Translations under genes and position numbers: made by a program
The notes under the pieces: model-generated
Told to the model about the DNA's origin: nothing
Seen by the model: the letters and a program-made list of their open reading frames with translations, nothing else
The model's database searches: none
From: Campylobacterales bacterium
GTDB lineage: Bacteria; Campylobacterota; Campylobacteria; Campylobacterales; JAADDG01
DNA length: 12,873 bases
Assembly: GCA_027009865.1 (NCBI GenBank)
Contig: JALVCR010000103.1
Span: 1 to 12,873, forward strand
Direction: 5' to 3'
Part shown: positions 1-6,975 of the stretch, in pieces
Layout of the letters: every line of letters begins with the position of its first letter
Numbering within the stretch: position 1 is the first letter of the stretch

Positions 1-480
1 AACGAAATTTTTATAAAAGAGCTTTTTAAAGAGGCTAAAAATTTGACAAGCAAACCTATCCTCTTAAAACTGGCTCCCGATATGGATATAGATAAAGCTC
101 TTCTTCTTTGCCAAACGGCAATAGAAAACGGAGCGGGAGGAATAATAGCCACAAATACGACAATGGATTACTCTTTGATTAAAGAGGCTAAAAATTTCGG
201 AGGTCTTAGCGGAAAAGTTTTAAGAGAAAAAAGCTTTTTAATGTTTAAAGAGATAGCCAAAGCCTTTTTCAAAAAGACAATTTTAATAAGTGTCGGGGGG
301 ATAGATTCAGCAAAAGAGGCCTACGAAAGAATAAAAGAGGGGGCAAGCTTAGTGGAAGTTTTAAGCGCCCTCGTTTTCAAAGGCCCCTCTTTAGCAAAAA
401 ATATAAATCAAGAGATTTTAGAGCTTATGGAAAGAGACGGCTTAAAAAACATCAAAGAAGCAGTAGGCGCAAACAGATAG
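1..480 (+). CDS. pyrD: Dihydroorotate dehydrogenase (quinone-type, class 2), 3' part
   Basis: C-terminal 159 residues of PyrD, the FMN enzyme that oxidises dihydroorotate to orotate in pyrimidine synthesis, usually at the inner membrane with quinone as acceptor. The frame is open from base 1, so the 5' end lies outside the window; the TTG at 43 is internal, not a start. Visible family motifs are KLAPDMD (substrate/FMN lysine strand), IIATNTT, GGLSGKVLREKS, and the FMN-phosphate loops ISVGGIDS and GASLVEV..ALVFKGPSL. These follow the class 2 pattern seen in E. coli PyrD. One oddity is that the loop normally reading QVY(S/T)G reads EVLSA here, so the usual Tyr is Leu. The catalytic Ser region is upstream of the window. 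The stop codon lies inside the ribosome binding site of the next gene. Identification is firm; the class assignment is by motif resemblance. Confidence 0.93.
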   Translation, partial: NEIFIKELFKEAKNLTSKPILLKLAPDMDIDKALLLCQTAIENGAGGIIATNTTMDYSLIKEAKNFGGLSGKVLREKSFLMFKEIAKAFFKKTILISVGGIDSAKEAYERIKEGASLVEVLSALVFKGPSLAKNINQEILELMERDGLKNIKEAVGANR

Positions 481-489
481 GAGAAAAAG

Positions 490-1797
490 TTGAAAAAGAT
501 ATTTTTACTTTTATTTATTATAACAGGAGTATTGATGAGCAGCAGTTCACTACCTAAATATTATACAAAAACTTTAAAAAACGGACTCGAAATAGTAGTA
601 ATTCCTATGCGAAACCACAGCGGAGTAATCACAACCGACATATTTTATAAAGTCGGAAGCAGAAATGAAGTTATGGGGAAAAGCGGAATAGCCCATATGC
701 TTGAGCATATGAATTTCAAATCCACAAAAAATTTAAAAGCCGGAGAATTTGATAAAATAGTAAAAAGCTACGGGGGAGTAAACAACGCCTCCACCGGATT
801 TGATTATACCCACTACTTTATAAAAAGCGCTTCAAGAAATCTATCCGAGTCTTTAAAACTTTTTGCTGAGCTTATGCAAAATCTAAATTTAAAAGAGGAT
901 GAATTTAAAACCGAAAGAGAGGTTGTAGCGGAAGAGAGGAGATGGAGGACAGACAACTCTCCGATAGGATACCTATATTTCAGGCTCTTTAACAATGCCT
1001 ATATCTATCATCCATACCACTGGACTCCGATAGGATTTATGAAAGATATTCAAAATTGGACAATAGATGATATAAGAAATTTTCACAAAACCTACTATCA
1101 GCCAAAAAATGCCATTGTTTTGGTAGCCGGGGATATCTCTTATCAAGAGGTTTTTAAAGAGGCTGAGAAATATTTTAAGGATATAAAAAACTGCTGCGAT
1201 ATTCCTAAAGTGCATGAAACAGAACCAAAACAAGACGGAGAAAAAAGAGTTTATATCCATAAAGAGAGCGAAGTTGAGATAATAGCGATAGCTTTTCATA
1301 TTCCAGACTTTAAACATCCAGACCAAGTAAAACTCTCCGCTCTAAGCGAATATCTAAGCAGCGGAAAAAGCAGCAAATTAAATGAAATTTTAATAGATAA
1401 AAAAAGACTTGTAAATCAGCTATATGCTTACAATATGGAAAATAAAGATCCAGGACTCTTTTTGTTTTTAGCCGTCTGCAATCCGAAAGTAAAAGCCGAA
1501 ACGGTAGAAAAGGAGTTTTGGAATCAGATAGAAAAGATTAAAAAAGAGGGAATAAAAAAAGAGGATTTGGATAAGATTAAAATAAACACGAAAGCCGATT
1601 TTATTTTTGGAATGCAAAACTCAAGCTCTTTAGCAAGCCTTTTTGGAAGCTATCTTGCAAGAGGAGATATAAAGCCTCTTTTGGAATATGAAGATAAGAT
1701 AAATGCTTTAAAAACAGAAGATATTCAAGAAGTTGTAAAAAAATATTTTACAAAAGAAAACTCTACAACAGTCATTTTAAGAAAGGAAGAGAAATGA
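490..1797 (+). CDS. Exported M16-family zinc metallopeptidase
   Basis: 435-aa peptidase of the M16 (pitrilysin/insulinase, processing-peptidase-like) family. The inverted zinc motif HxxEH is H69-M-L-E72-H73, and the distal zinc ligand is E148 or E149 in VVAEERRW, about 75 residues on as the family requires. Residues 1-16 are a basic then hydrophobic signal peptide (MKKIFLLLFIITGVLM), so it is probably periplasmic; no lipobox Cys is seen. The TTG start at 490 is chosen because AGGAG (479-483) lies 6 nt upstream and because it keeps the signal peptide; the ATG at 535 would remove it. Length fits the single N-domain plus C-domain form. It sits between pyrD and dapA and overlaps dapA by ATGA. Likely role is turnover of periplasmic peptides or proteins; the substrate is unknown. 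Confidence 0.9.
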   Translation: MKKIFLLLFIITGVLMSSSSLPKYYTKTLKNGLEIVVIPMRNHSGVITTDIFYKVGSRNEVMGKSGIAHMLEHMNFKSTKNLKAGEFDKIVKSYGGVNNASTGFDYTHYFIKSASRNLSESLKLFAELMQNLNLKEDEFKTEREVVAEERRWRTDNSPIGYLYFRLFNNAYIYHPYHWTPIGFMKDIQNWTIDDIRNFHKTYYQPKNAIVLVAGDISYQEVFKEAEKYFKDIKNCCDIPKVHETEPKQDGEKRVYIHKESEVEIIAIAFHIPDFKHPDQVKLSALSEYLSSGKSSKLNEILIDKKRLVNQLYAYNMENKDPGLFLFLAVCNPKVKAETVEKEFWNQIEKIKKEGIKKEDLDKIKINTKADFIFGMQNSSSLASLFGSYLARGDIKPLLEYEDKINALKTEDIQEVVKKYFTKENSTTVILRKEEK

Positions 1798-2687
1798 ACC
1801 ACCAACCCCTAAAAGCAATGACGGCTTTAATTACACCGTTTAAATATGGGAAAATCGATTTTAACACCTATGAAAAACTTATAAAAAGACAGATAAAAAA
1901 TAAAATAGACGCAATCGTTCCGGTAGGGACAACAGGAGAGAGCGCCACTTTAAGCCATGAAGAGCATCAAGAGTGCATAAAAGCCGCTGTTGAAATATGC
2001 AAAGGAACAAAAGTAAAAGTTTTAGCGGGAGCTGGAAGCAACTCTACAAGAGAAGCTATAAGTTTGGCTCAATTTGCCGAAGCAAGCGGAGCTGACGGAA
2101 TACTCTCAGTAACTCCTTATTACAATAAACCATCCCAAGAAGGTTTATATCAGCACTTTGCCTCAATCGCAAAAGCGGTTTCAATTCCGGTAATGCTCTA
2201 TAATGTGCCGGGAAGAACGGGAGTTGATCTTTTGCCCCAGACAGTAAACAGATTAACAAGAGATTTTGATAATATTTACGCAATAAAAGAGGCCACAGGG
2301 TCGATGGCAAGAACCGTAGAGCTTCTATCAAGCAATCCTAATCTATCCGTAGTCAGCGGGGATGATATGATAAATTATCCTATTTTGGCAAATGGGGGAA
2401 AAGGAGTAATATCGGTAACTTCAAATATTCTTCCAAATGAGATAGCATCTCTTGTCCATTTTGCCTTAGATGGAGAGTATCAAAAGGCAAAAGCTATAAA
2501 CGATCATCTCTTTGAAATAAACAGAGATCTCTTTTGCGAGAGCAATCCGATTCCTATAAAAGCGGCAATGCATATAGCAGGGCTTCTTGAGAGTTTAGAG
2601 TATAGACTCCCTCTCGTAGCTCCAAGCAAAGAGAATATGAAAAAAATTGAAAATACTTTGAAAAAATATGATATCAAAGGCTTTTAG
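1794..2687 (+). CDS. dapA: 4-hydroxy-tetrahydrodipicolinate synthase
   Basis: 297-aa DapA, which condenses pyruvate with aspartate semialdehyde in the diaminopimelate/lysine pathway and so feeds peptidoglycan. It is a TIM-barrel class I aldolase of normal length. The key residues are visible: the Schiff-base lysine K165 in AIKEATG, the Thr pair T46-T47 in VGTTGES, Y109-Y110 in TPYYNKP, Y136 in YNVPGRTG, and the substrate-carboxylate Arg R141. The GVISVTSN strand (204-211) closes the active site. ATG at 1794 overlaps the upstream stop (ATGA), and AGGAA at 1784-1788 gives good spacing, so translation is probably coupled. It is cytoplasmic. The next gene begins on the base after its stop. Confidence 0.97.
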   Translation: MNHQPLKAMTALITPFKYGKIDFNTYEKLIKRQIKNKIDAIVPVGTTGESATLSHEEHQECIKAAVEICKGTKVKVLAGAGSNSTREAISLAQFAEASGADGILSVTPYYNKPSQEGLYQHFASIAKAVSIPVMLYNVPGRTGVDLLPQTVNRLTRDFDNIYAIKEATGSMARTVELLSSNPNLSVVSGDDMINYPILANGGKGVISVTSNILPNEIASLVHFALDGEYQKAKAINDHLFEINRDLFCESNPIPIKAAMHIAGLLESLEYRLPLVAPSKENMKKIENTLKKYDIKGF

Positions 2688-3455
2688 ATGAAAGGAAAAA
2701 CTTTAGTCATAAGCGGAGGCACAAGAGGAATAGGAAAGGCAATCGTATATGAATTTGCCAAAAACGGCGTAAATATAGCGTTTACATACAATTCAAACGA
2801 AGAGAAAGCAAAAGAGATAAAAGAAGATCTTGAAAAAACTTACAAAATAAAAGCAAGATGCTATCCTTTAAATATTTTAGAACCCCAAGAGTATAAAGAG
2901 CTTTTTAAAAGAATAGATGAAGATTTCCCCACAATAGATTTTTTCATCTCAAACGCCATAATTTCCGGAAGAGCAGTTGTCGGGGGATATGGAAAATTTA
3001 TGAAATTAAGACCAAAAGGGCTTTGCAATATCTATACCGCCACTGTTACGGCTTTTGTCATAGGAGCTCAGGAAGCCGCAAAGAGAATGGAAAAAAATGG
3101 CGGAGGAGTAATTTTATCCATCTCTTCTACCGGAAATCTGGTTTATATTGAAAATTACGCCGGACATGGAACAAACAAAGCGGCAGTCGAGACGATGGTA
3201 AAATATGCAGCCCAAGAGCTTGGAGAAAAAAATATAAGAGTAAACGCGGTAAGCGGAGGGCCGATAGAGACGGATGCATTGAAAGCTTTTACAAACTATG
3301 AAGAAGTAAAAGCTGAGACAATAAAAAGATCTCCGCTAAATAGAATGGGACAGCCTGAAGATATAGCGGGAGCATGTCTATTTTTATGCAGCGATAAAGC
3401 ATCTTGGATTACGGGACAGACTCTAATAGTAGATGGAGGAACCTCGTTTAGATGA
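2688..3455 (+). CDS. fabL: FabL-like enoyl-ACP reductase (SDR family)
   Basis: 255-aa short-chain dehydrogenase/reductase with an N-terminal Rossmann motif SGGTRGIG (9-16), SNA (88-90) in the position of NNAG, and the C-terminal signature GQTLIVDGG. The usual SDR pair Tyr-x3-Lys is absent: the residue four before K164 is His160. Instead Y157-x6-K164 occurs in ENYAGHGTNKAA, the spacing of enoyl reductases. The stretch from that point on (NAVSGGPIETDALK, GQTLIVDGG) closely resembles Bacillus FabL as I remember it. It therefore probably reduces enoyl-ACP with NADPH at the last step of fatty acid elongation, rather than being a FabG ketoreductase. It starts directly after the dapA stop (0-nt gap; AAAGG at 2676-2680) and overlaps pgsA, which suits a lipid role. 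The subfamily is an inference; SDR membership is certain. Confidence 0.8.
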   Translation: MKGKTLVISGGTRGIGKAIVYEFAKNGVNIAFTYNSNEEKAKEIKEDLEKTYKIKARCYPLNILEPQEYKELFKRIDEDFPTIDFFISNAIISGRAVVGGYGKFMKLRPKGLCNIYTATVTAFVIGAQEAAKRMEKNGGGVILSISSTGNLVYIENYAGHGTNKAAVETMVKYAAQELGEKNIRVNAVSGGPIETDALKAFTNYEEVKAETIKRSPLNRMGQPEDIAGACLFLCSDKASWITGQTLIVDGGTSFR

Positions 3456-3985
3456 TGAATCTTCCCAATCTTCTCGCTCTTTTGAGAATTTTAATAGCGC
3501 CTTTGATGTATCTGTTTTTGGTAAACAGAGAGCTTTTTGAGGGAATTCATCCCTCTTGGCTTAACTATTTTGCCGCTTTGCTTTTTGTAATAGCAAGCAT
3601 TACCGACTTTTTTGACGGATATATAGCGAGAAATTGGAATCAGATTACAACGCTTGGAGCAATACTTGATCCTTTAGCGGATAAAATGCTCACTTTAGCT
3701 GCATTTTTGGGACTTATGTATATTGGAAGAGCAAATCCTTGGGCAATCTATCTGATTATGACAAGAGAATTTTTCATAACCGGTCTTAGAGTGGCCGCCA
3801 TAGGAGAGGGAATAAGCGTAGCGGCATCTTTTAGTGGAAAATTAAAAACTGTTTTTCAAATGTTTGCTATAGGATTTTTGATAATGGATTGGCCGGGAGG
3901 AGAAGCGCTTTTGTGGATAGCGGTCGCTATAACTTTATATTCTGGATTTGAGTATATTCGCGGCTATATAAAAGGAGTTAGTTAG
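3452..3985 (+). CDS. pgsA: CDP-diacylglycerol--glycerol-3-phosphate 3-phosphatidyltransferase
   Basis: 177-aa multi-spanning inner-membrane enzyme that makes phosphatidylglycerol phosphate from CDP-diacylglycerol and glycerol-3-phosphate. The complete CDP-alcohol phosphotransferase signature D-x2-DG-x2-AR-x8-G-x3-D-x3-D is present as D52, D55-G56, A59-R60, G69, D73 and D77. Hydrophobic segments lie around residues 6-24, 38-51, 78-92, 115-145 and 148-165. Length is typical for PgsA. Two adjacent ATGs occur (3452 and 3455); the first is preferred because it overlaps the upstream stop as ATGA and lies 11 nt from GGAGGA (3435-3440). Its stop shares a base with the GTG of the next gene. PgsA rather than PssA is favoured by length and by the N-terminal NLPNLLALLRI. 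Confidence 0.93.
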   Translation: MMNLPNLLALLRILIAPLMYLFLVNRELFEGIHPSWLNYFAALLFVIASITDFFDGYIARNWNQITTLGAILDPLADKMLTLAAFLGLMYIGRANPWAIYLIMTREFFITGLRVAAIGEGISVAASFSGKLKTVFQMFAIGFLIMDWPGGEALLWIAVAITLYSGFEYIRGYIKGVS

Positions 3986-5040
3986 TGGGACTTTTAGTAT
4001 CTATTTTAGTATTATCTTTTCTTATATTTTTTCATGAGCTGGGACACTTTTTGGCCGCGAGAATGTTTGGCGTTACAGTAGAGGTTTTTAGCATAGGATT
4101 TGGTAAAAAACTGTTTTGTAAGAAATATGGAAAAACAAATTACTGCCTAAGCGCCATACCTCTTGGCGGATATGTTCAAATGAAAGGGCAAGATGATTTA
4201 GACCCTTTAAAAAGAAGCAAAGATAAAGACAGCTACAATGCAAAAAAACCTTGGCAAAGAATTATAATTCTTTTTGCCGGCCCTTTTGCCAATTTTCTTT
4301 TGGCTTTCATTCTTTATCTTGCAATAGCTTTTATGGGAGTTAAAGAGCTTGCTCCCGTAATAGGAAAGGTATCCCCAAATTCTCCGGCAAAAGAGGCAAA
4401 TCTAAAACCAAAAGATAAAATAATTAAAATAAACGGAATAGAGATAAAAACATGGGGTGATCTTAGCGAAATTATAAAAAACTCTACCGGCACTTTAATT
4501 TTTACAATAAAAAGAGGAGATAAAATAAAAAACATCAAAGTTACTCCAAAAATTATAGAACTTAAAAATATATTTAACGAGACAGTGAAAAAAAGAGCGA
4601 TAGGAATTATGCCAAGCGGAGATTTGGTAACTTTGCATCTTGGATTCTTAGAGAGTTTAAAATATGCCTATCAAAAAACAATAGACGCTTCATATCTTAT
4701 TGTAAAAGGGCTTCAAAAACTAATAGAGGGAATAGTTCCACTAAATCAGATGGGAGGAGTTATCTCAATAGTTCAGGTAACCTCCAAAGCTGCAGAAGTT
4801 GGAATTGCGGCTTTATTTGGATTAACGGCTTTAATTTCGGTTAATCTTGGAGTTTTAAATCTCTTACCGATTCCCGCACTTGACGGAGGACATATAATAT
4901 TTAATCTTTATGAAATGATTTTTAGAAAACCTCCAAACGAAGATATTTTATATAAACTTACAATAGGCGGATGGGTCCTTCTTTTAACCCTTATGCTTTT
5001 TACCATCTATAACGATATAATACGAATCGCTGCCGGCTAA
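3985..5040 (+). CDS. rseP: RseP-type site-2 intramembrane zinc protease
   Basis: 351-aa M50 metalloprotease that cuts transmembrane substrates within the membrane (in E. coli the anti-sigma factor RseA, and leftover signal peptides). The HExxH site H17-E-L-G-H21 lies in the first membrane segment. The third zinc ligand D300 is in NLLPIPALDGGHI near the end. Further hydrophobic segments are at about 93-118, 271-295 and 327-345. One PDZ domain spans roughly 122-190 (VIGKVSPNSPAKEANLKPKD), whereas E. coli RseP has two; a shorter single-PDZ form is common in other bacteria. The GTG start at 3985 shares its G with the pgsA stop (TAGTG) and follows AAGGAG (3972-3977) by 7 nt. It is the last gene of the operon. 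The substrate here is unknown, since no RseA-like gene is nearby. Confidence 0.93.
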   Translation: MGLLVSILVLSFLIFFHELGHFLAARMFGVTVEVFSIGFGKKLFCKKYGKTNYCLSAIPLGGYVQMKGQDDLDPLKRSKDKDSYNAKKPWQRIIILFAGPFANFLLAFILYLAIAFMGVKELAPVIGKVSPNSPAKEANLKPKDKIIKINGIEIKTWGDLSEIIKNSTGTLIFTIKRGDKIKNIKVTPKIIELKNIFNETVKKRAIGIMPSGDLVTLHLGFLESLKYAYQKTIDASYLIVKGLQKLIEGIVPLNQMGGVISIVQVTSKAAEVGIAALFGLTALISVNLGVLNLLPIPALDGGHIIFNLYEMIFRKPPNEDILYKLTIGGWVLLLTLMLFTIYNDIIRIAAG

Positions 5041-5093
5041 AGCCTCTTCTCTTTTTTTTCATTATTGGCATTATTGTATTTTGAAACATAAGT

Positions 5094-5102
5094 TGCTATA
5101 AT
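5094..5102 (+). promoter_or_regulatory. Extended -10 promoter for the toxin-antitoxin-like pair
   Basis: TGCTATAAT is a full extended -10 element (TGn plus a consensus TATAAT at 5097-5102). The only -35 candidate at 17-bp spacing is a weak TTGTAT (5074-5079), inside an AT-rich stretch, as usual for this phylum. Transcription would begin near 5109, giving a leader of about 20 nt. A short direct repeat ATTATTG (5061-5067 and 5070-5076) lies just upstream and could be an operator, but is too short to rely on. Confidence 0.6.
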
Positions 5103-5128
5103 CTATCAAAAGACAACAAGGATAAAAT

Positions 5129-5431
5129 ATGGCAACAATAAGAGTTGGAATAAGAGATTTAATCAGAAACTCAAATATACTAAAAAAATATGATTATGTT
5201 GAAATAGAAGATAAAAAAACACATCAATTAAGAGGTGTTTTTCTATCAAAAGAGATGGCTAAAGAGTTTAAAAAATATTTAGAAGAGAAAAAAAAGAAAA
5301 GAATTCAAGAAAAATTGAATGCTTTAGACAATATTGTCAAATTTGCCAAATCTTCAAAAAACAGCTTTTTAGAGCAATTTGAAAAAGATGATTTTAAAGT
5401 ATTGCAAAAGGTTAAAGGCAGCATGGAATGA
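5129..5431 (+). CDS. Putative antitoxin partner of the PIN-domain protein
   Basis: 100-aa small, strongly charged cytoplasmic protein. The first half (about 1-50) has a strand-helix-strand-helix look: a start like ATIRVGIRDLIRN, then YVEIEDKKTHQLRGVFLS, then a helix KEMAKEFKKYL. This vaguely recalls Phd/YefM-type antitoxins, whose second strand ends with a V.LS/ey pattern. The second half is lysine-rich and probably helical, like the toxin-wrapping tails of antitoxins. No family can be named with certainty. The functional call rests mainly on context: a small gene with its own promoter, AAGGA (5118-5122) 6 nt from ATG, and an ATGA overlap (5428-5431) with a PIN-domain gene, the classic antitoxin-then-toxin order. 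If so, it would neutralise the PIN nuclease and repress the shared promoter. It could also be an unrelated small regulator. Confidence 0.65.
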   Translation: MATIRVGIRDLIRNSNILKKYDYVEIEDKKTHQLRGVFLSKEMAKEFKKYLEEKKKKRIQEKLNALDNIVKFAKSSKNSFLEQFEKDDFKVLQKVKGSME

Positions 5432-6132
5432 AAGTATTTATTGATGCAAATATTTTTATTGATATATTTAATATAGATAGAAAAATGCATAAATATAGTT
5501 TAGAAATTTATAAATATTTGATAAAAAATGAAAGCGTTATTTATACAAGTTGTGATTTAATTACTACAATTTATTATATAGATTCCAAAAGAGATAGAAA
5601 TCAAGCTCTTTTAAATATTCAAAATATTATTAAAACTTTAAATATTATTTATTTCTCTAATAAAGAGATAGAAGATGTTTGCAAATTAATGTTAAAAGAT
5701 AAAGGATATCAAGATTTAGAAGATACTCTACAATATATTTTAGCCAAAAAGCAAAATTGCGATCTAATTATTTCTAATGACAAAAATTTTATAAGCAAAG
5801 ATATCCCGCTTATAACTTCTAAAGAATTTTATGAACAGATTAATGAAAATCTACAAATCGGTAATTTATCAATCTTTTACTGCCATCTAAAGCCATTTTT
5901 TCTCTTCTTTTTTTATCTCTTCCTCTTTTTTCTTCAAATAGTTTTCTATATTTTTGGAATTTACATACTCTCCAAATCCTTCAACTCCTCTATTTTCAAA
6001 GATTCTTTGAGCTATCCATGGGCTTACAAGAGGTCTAAAGTGGGTGCTTTCATAAAAATATCGGTTATTTTCGGTAACTTTATTATATCCGCTAAAATTC
6101 CAAAAAGGATAAATTTTTGCCATCTCTTTTAA
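5428..6132 (+). CDS. PIN-domain (VapC/PIN_3-like) ribonuclease toxin with abnormal C-terminal extension
   Basis: Residues 1 to about 140 form a PIN domain: FIDANIFIDIF carries D6 and N8; ITTIYYI (45-51) fits the second motif; YQDLEDTLQYILAKKQNCDLIISNDKNF carries D96, E98, D99 and D118; it ends with ITSKEFYEQ. The pattern is that of PIN_3-type proteins, magnesium-dependent RNases that usually act as toxins. Such proteins normally stop soon after the EF.. helix (about 135-145 aa). Here the frame continues to 6132. From 5887 it reads antisense through the opposite SGNH-like gene, adding about 80 residues, first a very hydrophobic F/L-rich run (PFFLFFFYLFLFFLQIVF) and then unrelated sequence. The tail is thus an accident of frame, pointing to a lost stop or an indel near 5830-5886. 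A +1 shift there would stop at 5888-5890. The translated protein may be altered or inactive. The gene is very AT-rich (8 G/C in 5461-5520). Confidence 0.75.
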   Translation: MKVFIDANIFIDIFNIDRKMHKYSLEIYKYLIKNESVIYTSCDLITTIYYIDSKRDRNQALLNIQNIIKTLNIIYFSNKEIEDVCKLMLKDKGYQDLEDTLQYILAKKQNCDLIISNDKNFISKDIPLITSKEFYEQINENLQIGNLSIFYCHLKPFFLFFFYLFLFFLQIVFYIFGIYILSKSFNSSIFKDSLSYPWAYKRSKVGAFIKISVIFGNFIISAKIPKRINFCHLF

Positions 6133-6963
6133 AAGAGTAAAATAGCTTTTTATATCCATTTTATTCATTATATTGTAGTTATGAGGGGGGATTAAAACTA
6201 TTAAATTTATATTATGTTTTTTACAGAGAGAAACAATATCCCTAAAAGCATTCATATTTTGTTTAAAAATCTCTTCTTTTAAAATTATCGTTCTTGAAAC
6301 CTTGTTTATATTTAACTCTTTTAAACTTTTGATATATCCAATAGGATCTTTGGCTATCTTTTCTTCTTCCGTTTTAAAAAAAAACCTCCCAGAGTTTTCA
6401 AGATCATAAAAGGCATGCGGAGTTTTCTCTTTTTTGCCCAAATTTACTTTTATTTTATCCCACATCACTTTATAGGAAAAAGCGCTTAAATATCTGTAAT
6501 AAAAAAGAATCGGATTCTCTTTTGTGATTAGATAGTGATTGTATCTTAAGTAATCGTTATTGTGAAAAGCGTAATGGAGATTTATATCTATATCCACCGA
6601 AAGGATTATATTTTTTATATTATAACGGTTATCTATCATATATCTTAAAATTTTATCTTCTTCGCTCAAAGTGGCCACACTCATTGTCATATTATAAAAG
6701 TGGGAATTTTTAATATATTTTTCAAAATCCTCGTTTATAAGACAAGAAGCTCTTGAAGAGCCGAAAATGTAGGAGTCATATTTATTATGAGCATTTTTTA
6801 AATACTCTATCTTATTATATCTTTCGTTTATATATTCGTTTACCTTCAAAAAATTGCTATGAAATATATAATATGGATCTATTATGTAATTTATAACGCC
6901 AACTAAAAAAACAAATAAAAAAGTTAAGAGAATTGTCCCGGATATATATCTCTTCCACATCAT
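5887..6963 (-). CDS. SGNH-hydrolase-like, membrane-anchored protein (probable polysaccharide O-acetylation partner)
   Basis: 358-aa protein with an N-terminal signal anchor (about 7-28, ISGTILLTFLFVFLVGVINY) and a periplasmic domain. FGSSRASC (67-74) matches the GDSx-type nucleophile block, probably S70, and YESTHFRP (304-311) matches the C-terminal DxxH block, with E305 in place of Asp and H308 as catalytic His. A central INLIVLIPPHNYN strand (252-264) also fits. Such proteins are typically coded next to MBOAT transferases (compare AlgJ/AlgX, DltD) and move or remove acyl groups on exported glycans. Here the MBOAT gene ends 12 nt upstream on the same strand, so the pair is an operon. The start is ATG 6963-6961; a second ATG follows directly, and the Shine-Dalgarno is weak (AGAAAG). 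The tail (342-358) is very Lys/Glu-rich. Role assignment is by motif and context. Confidence 0.72.
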   Translation of the reverse strand: MMWKRYISGTILLTFLFVFLVGVINYIIDPYYIFHSNFLKVNEYINERYNKIEYLKNAHNKYDSYIFGSSRASCLINEDFEKYIKNSHFYNMTMSVATLSEEDKILRYMIDNRYNIKNIILSVDIDINLHYAFHNNDYLRYNHYLITKENPILFYYRYLSAFSYKVMWDKIKVNLGKKEKTPHAFYDLENSGRFFFKTEEEKIAKDPIGYIKSLKELNINKVSRTIILKEEIFKQNMNAFRDIVSLCKKHNINLIVLIPPHNYNIMNKMDIKSYFTLLKEMAKIYPFWNFSGYNKVTENNRYFYESTHFRPLVSPWIAQRIFENRGVEGFGEYVNSKNIENYLKKKEEEIKKEEKKWL

Positions 6964-6975
6964 ATATATATCTTT

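Noticed and set aside
813..1326. Two minus-strand reading frames opposite the M16 peptidase gene
   Set aside because: They lie fully inside a gene with strong motifs, have no family features and no ribosome binding site; they are antisense shadows.
5034..5060. Possible terminator after rseP (GGC-TAAA-GCC followed by a T-rich run)
   Set aside because: The stem is only 3-4 bp, too weak to call as an intrinsic terminator despite the eight-T run.
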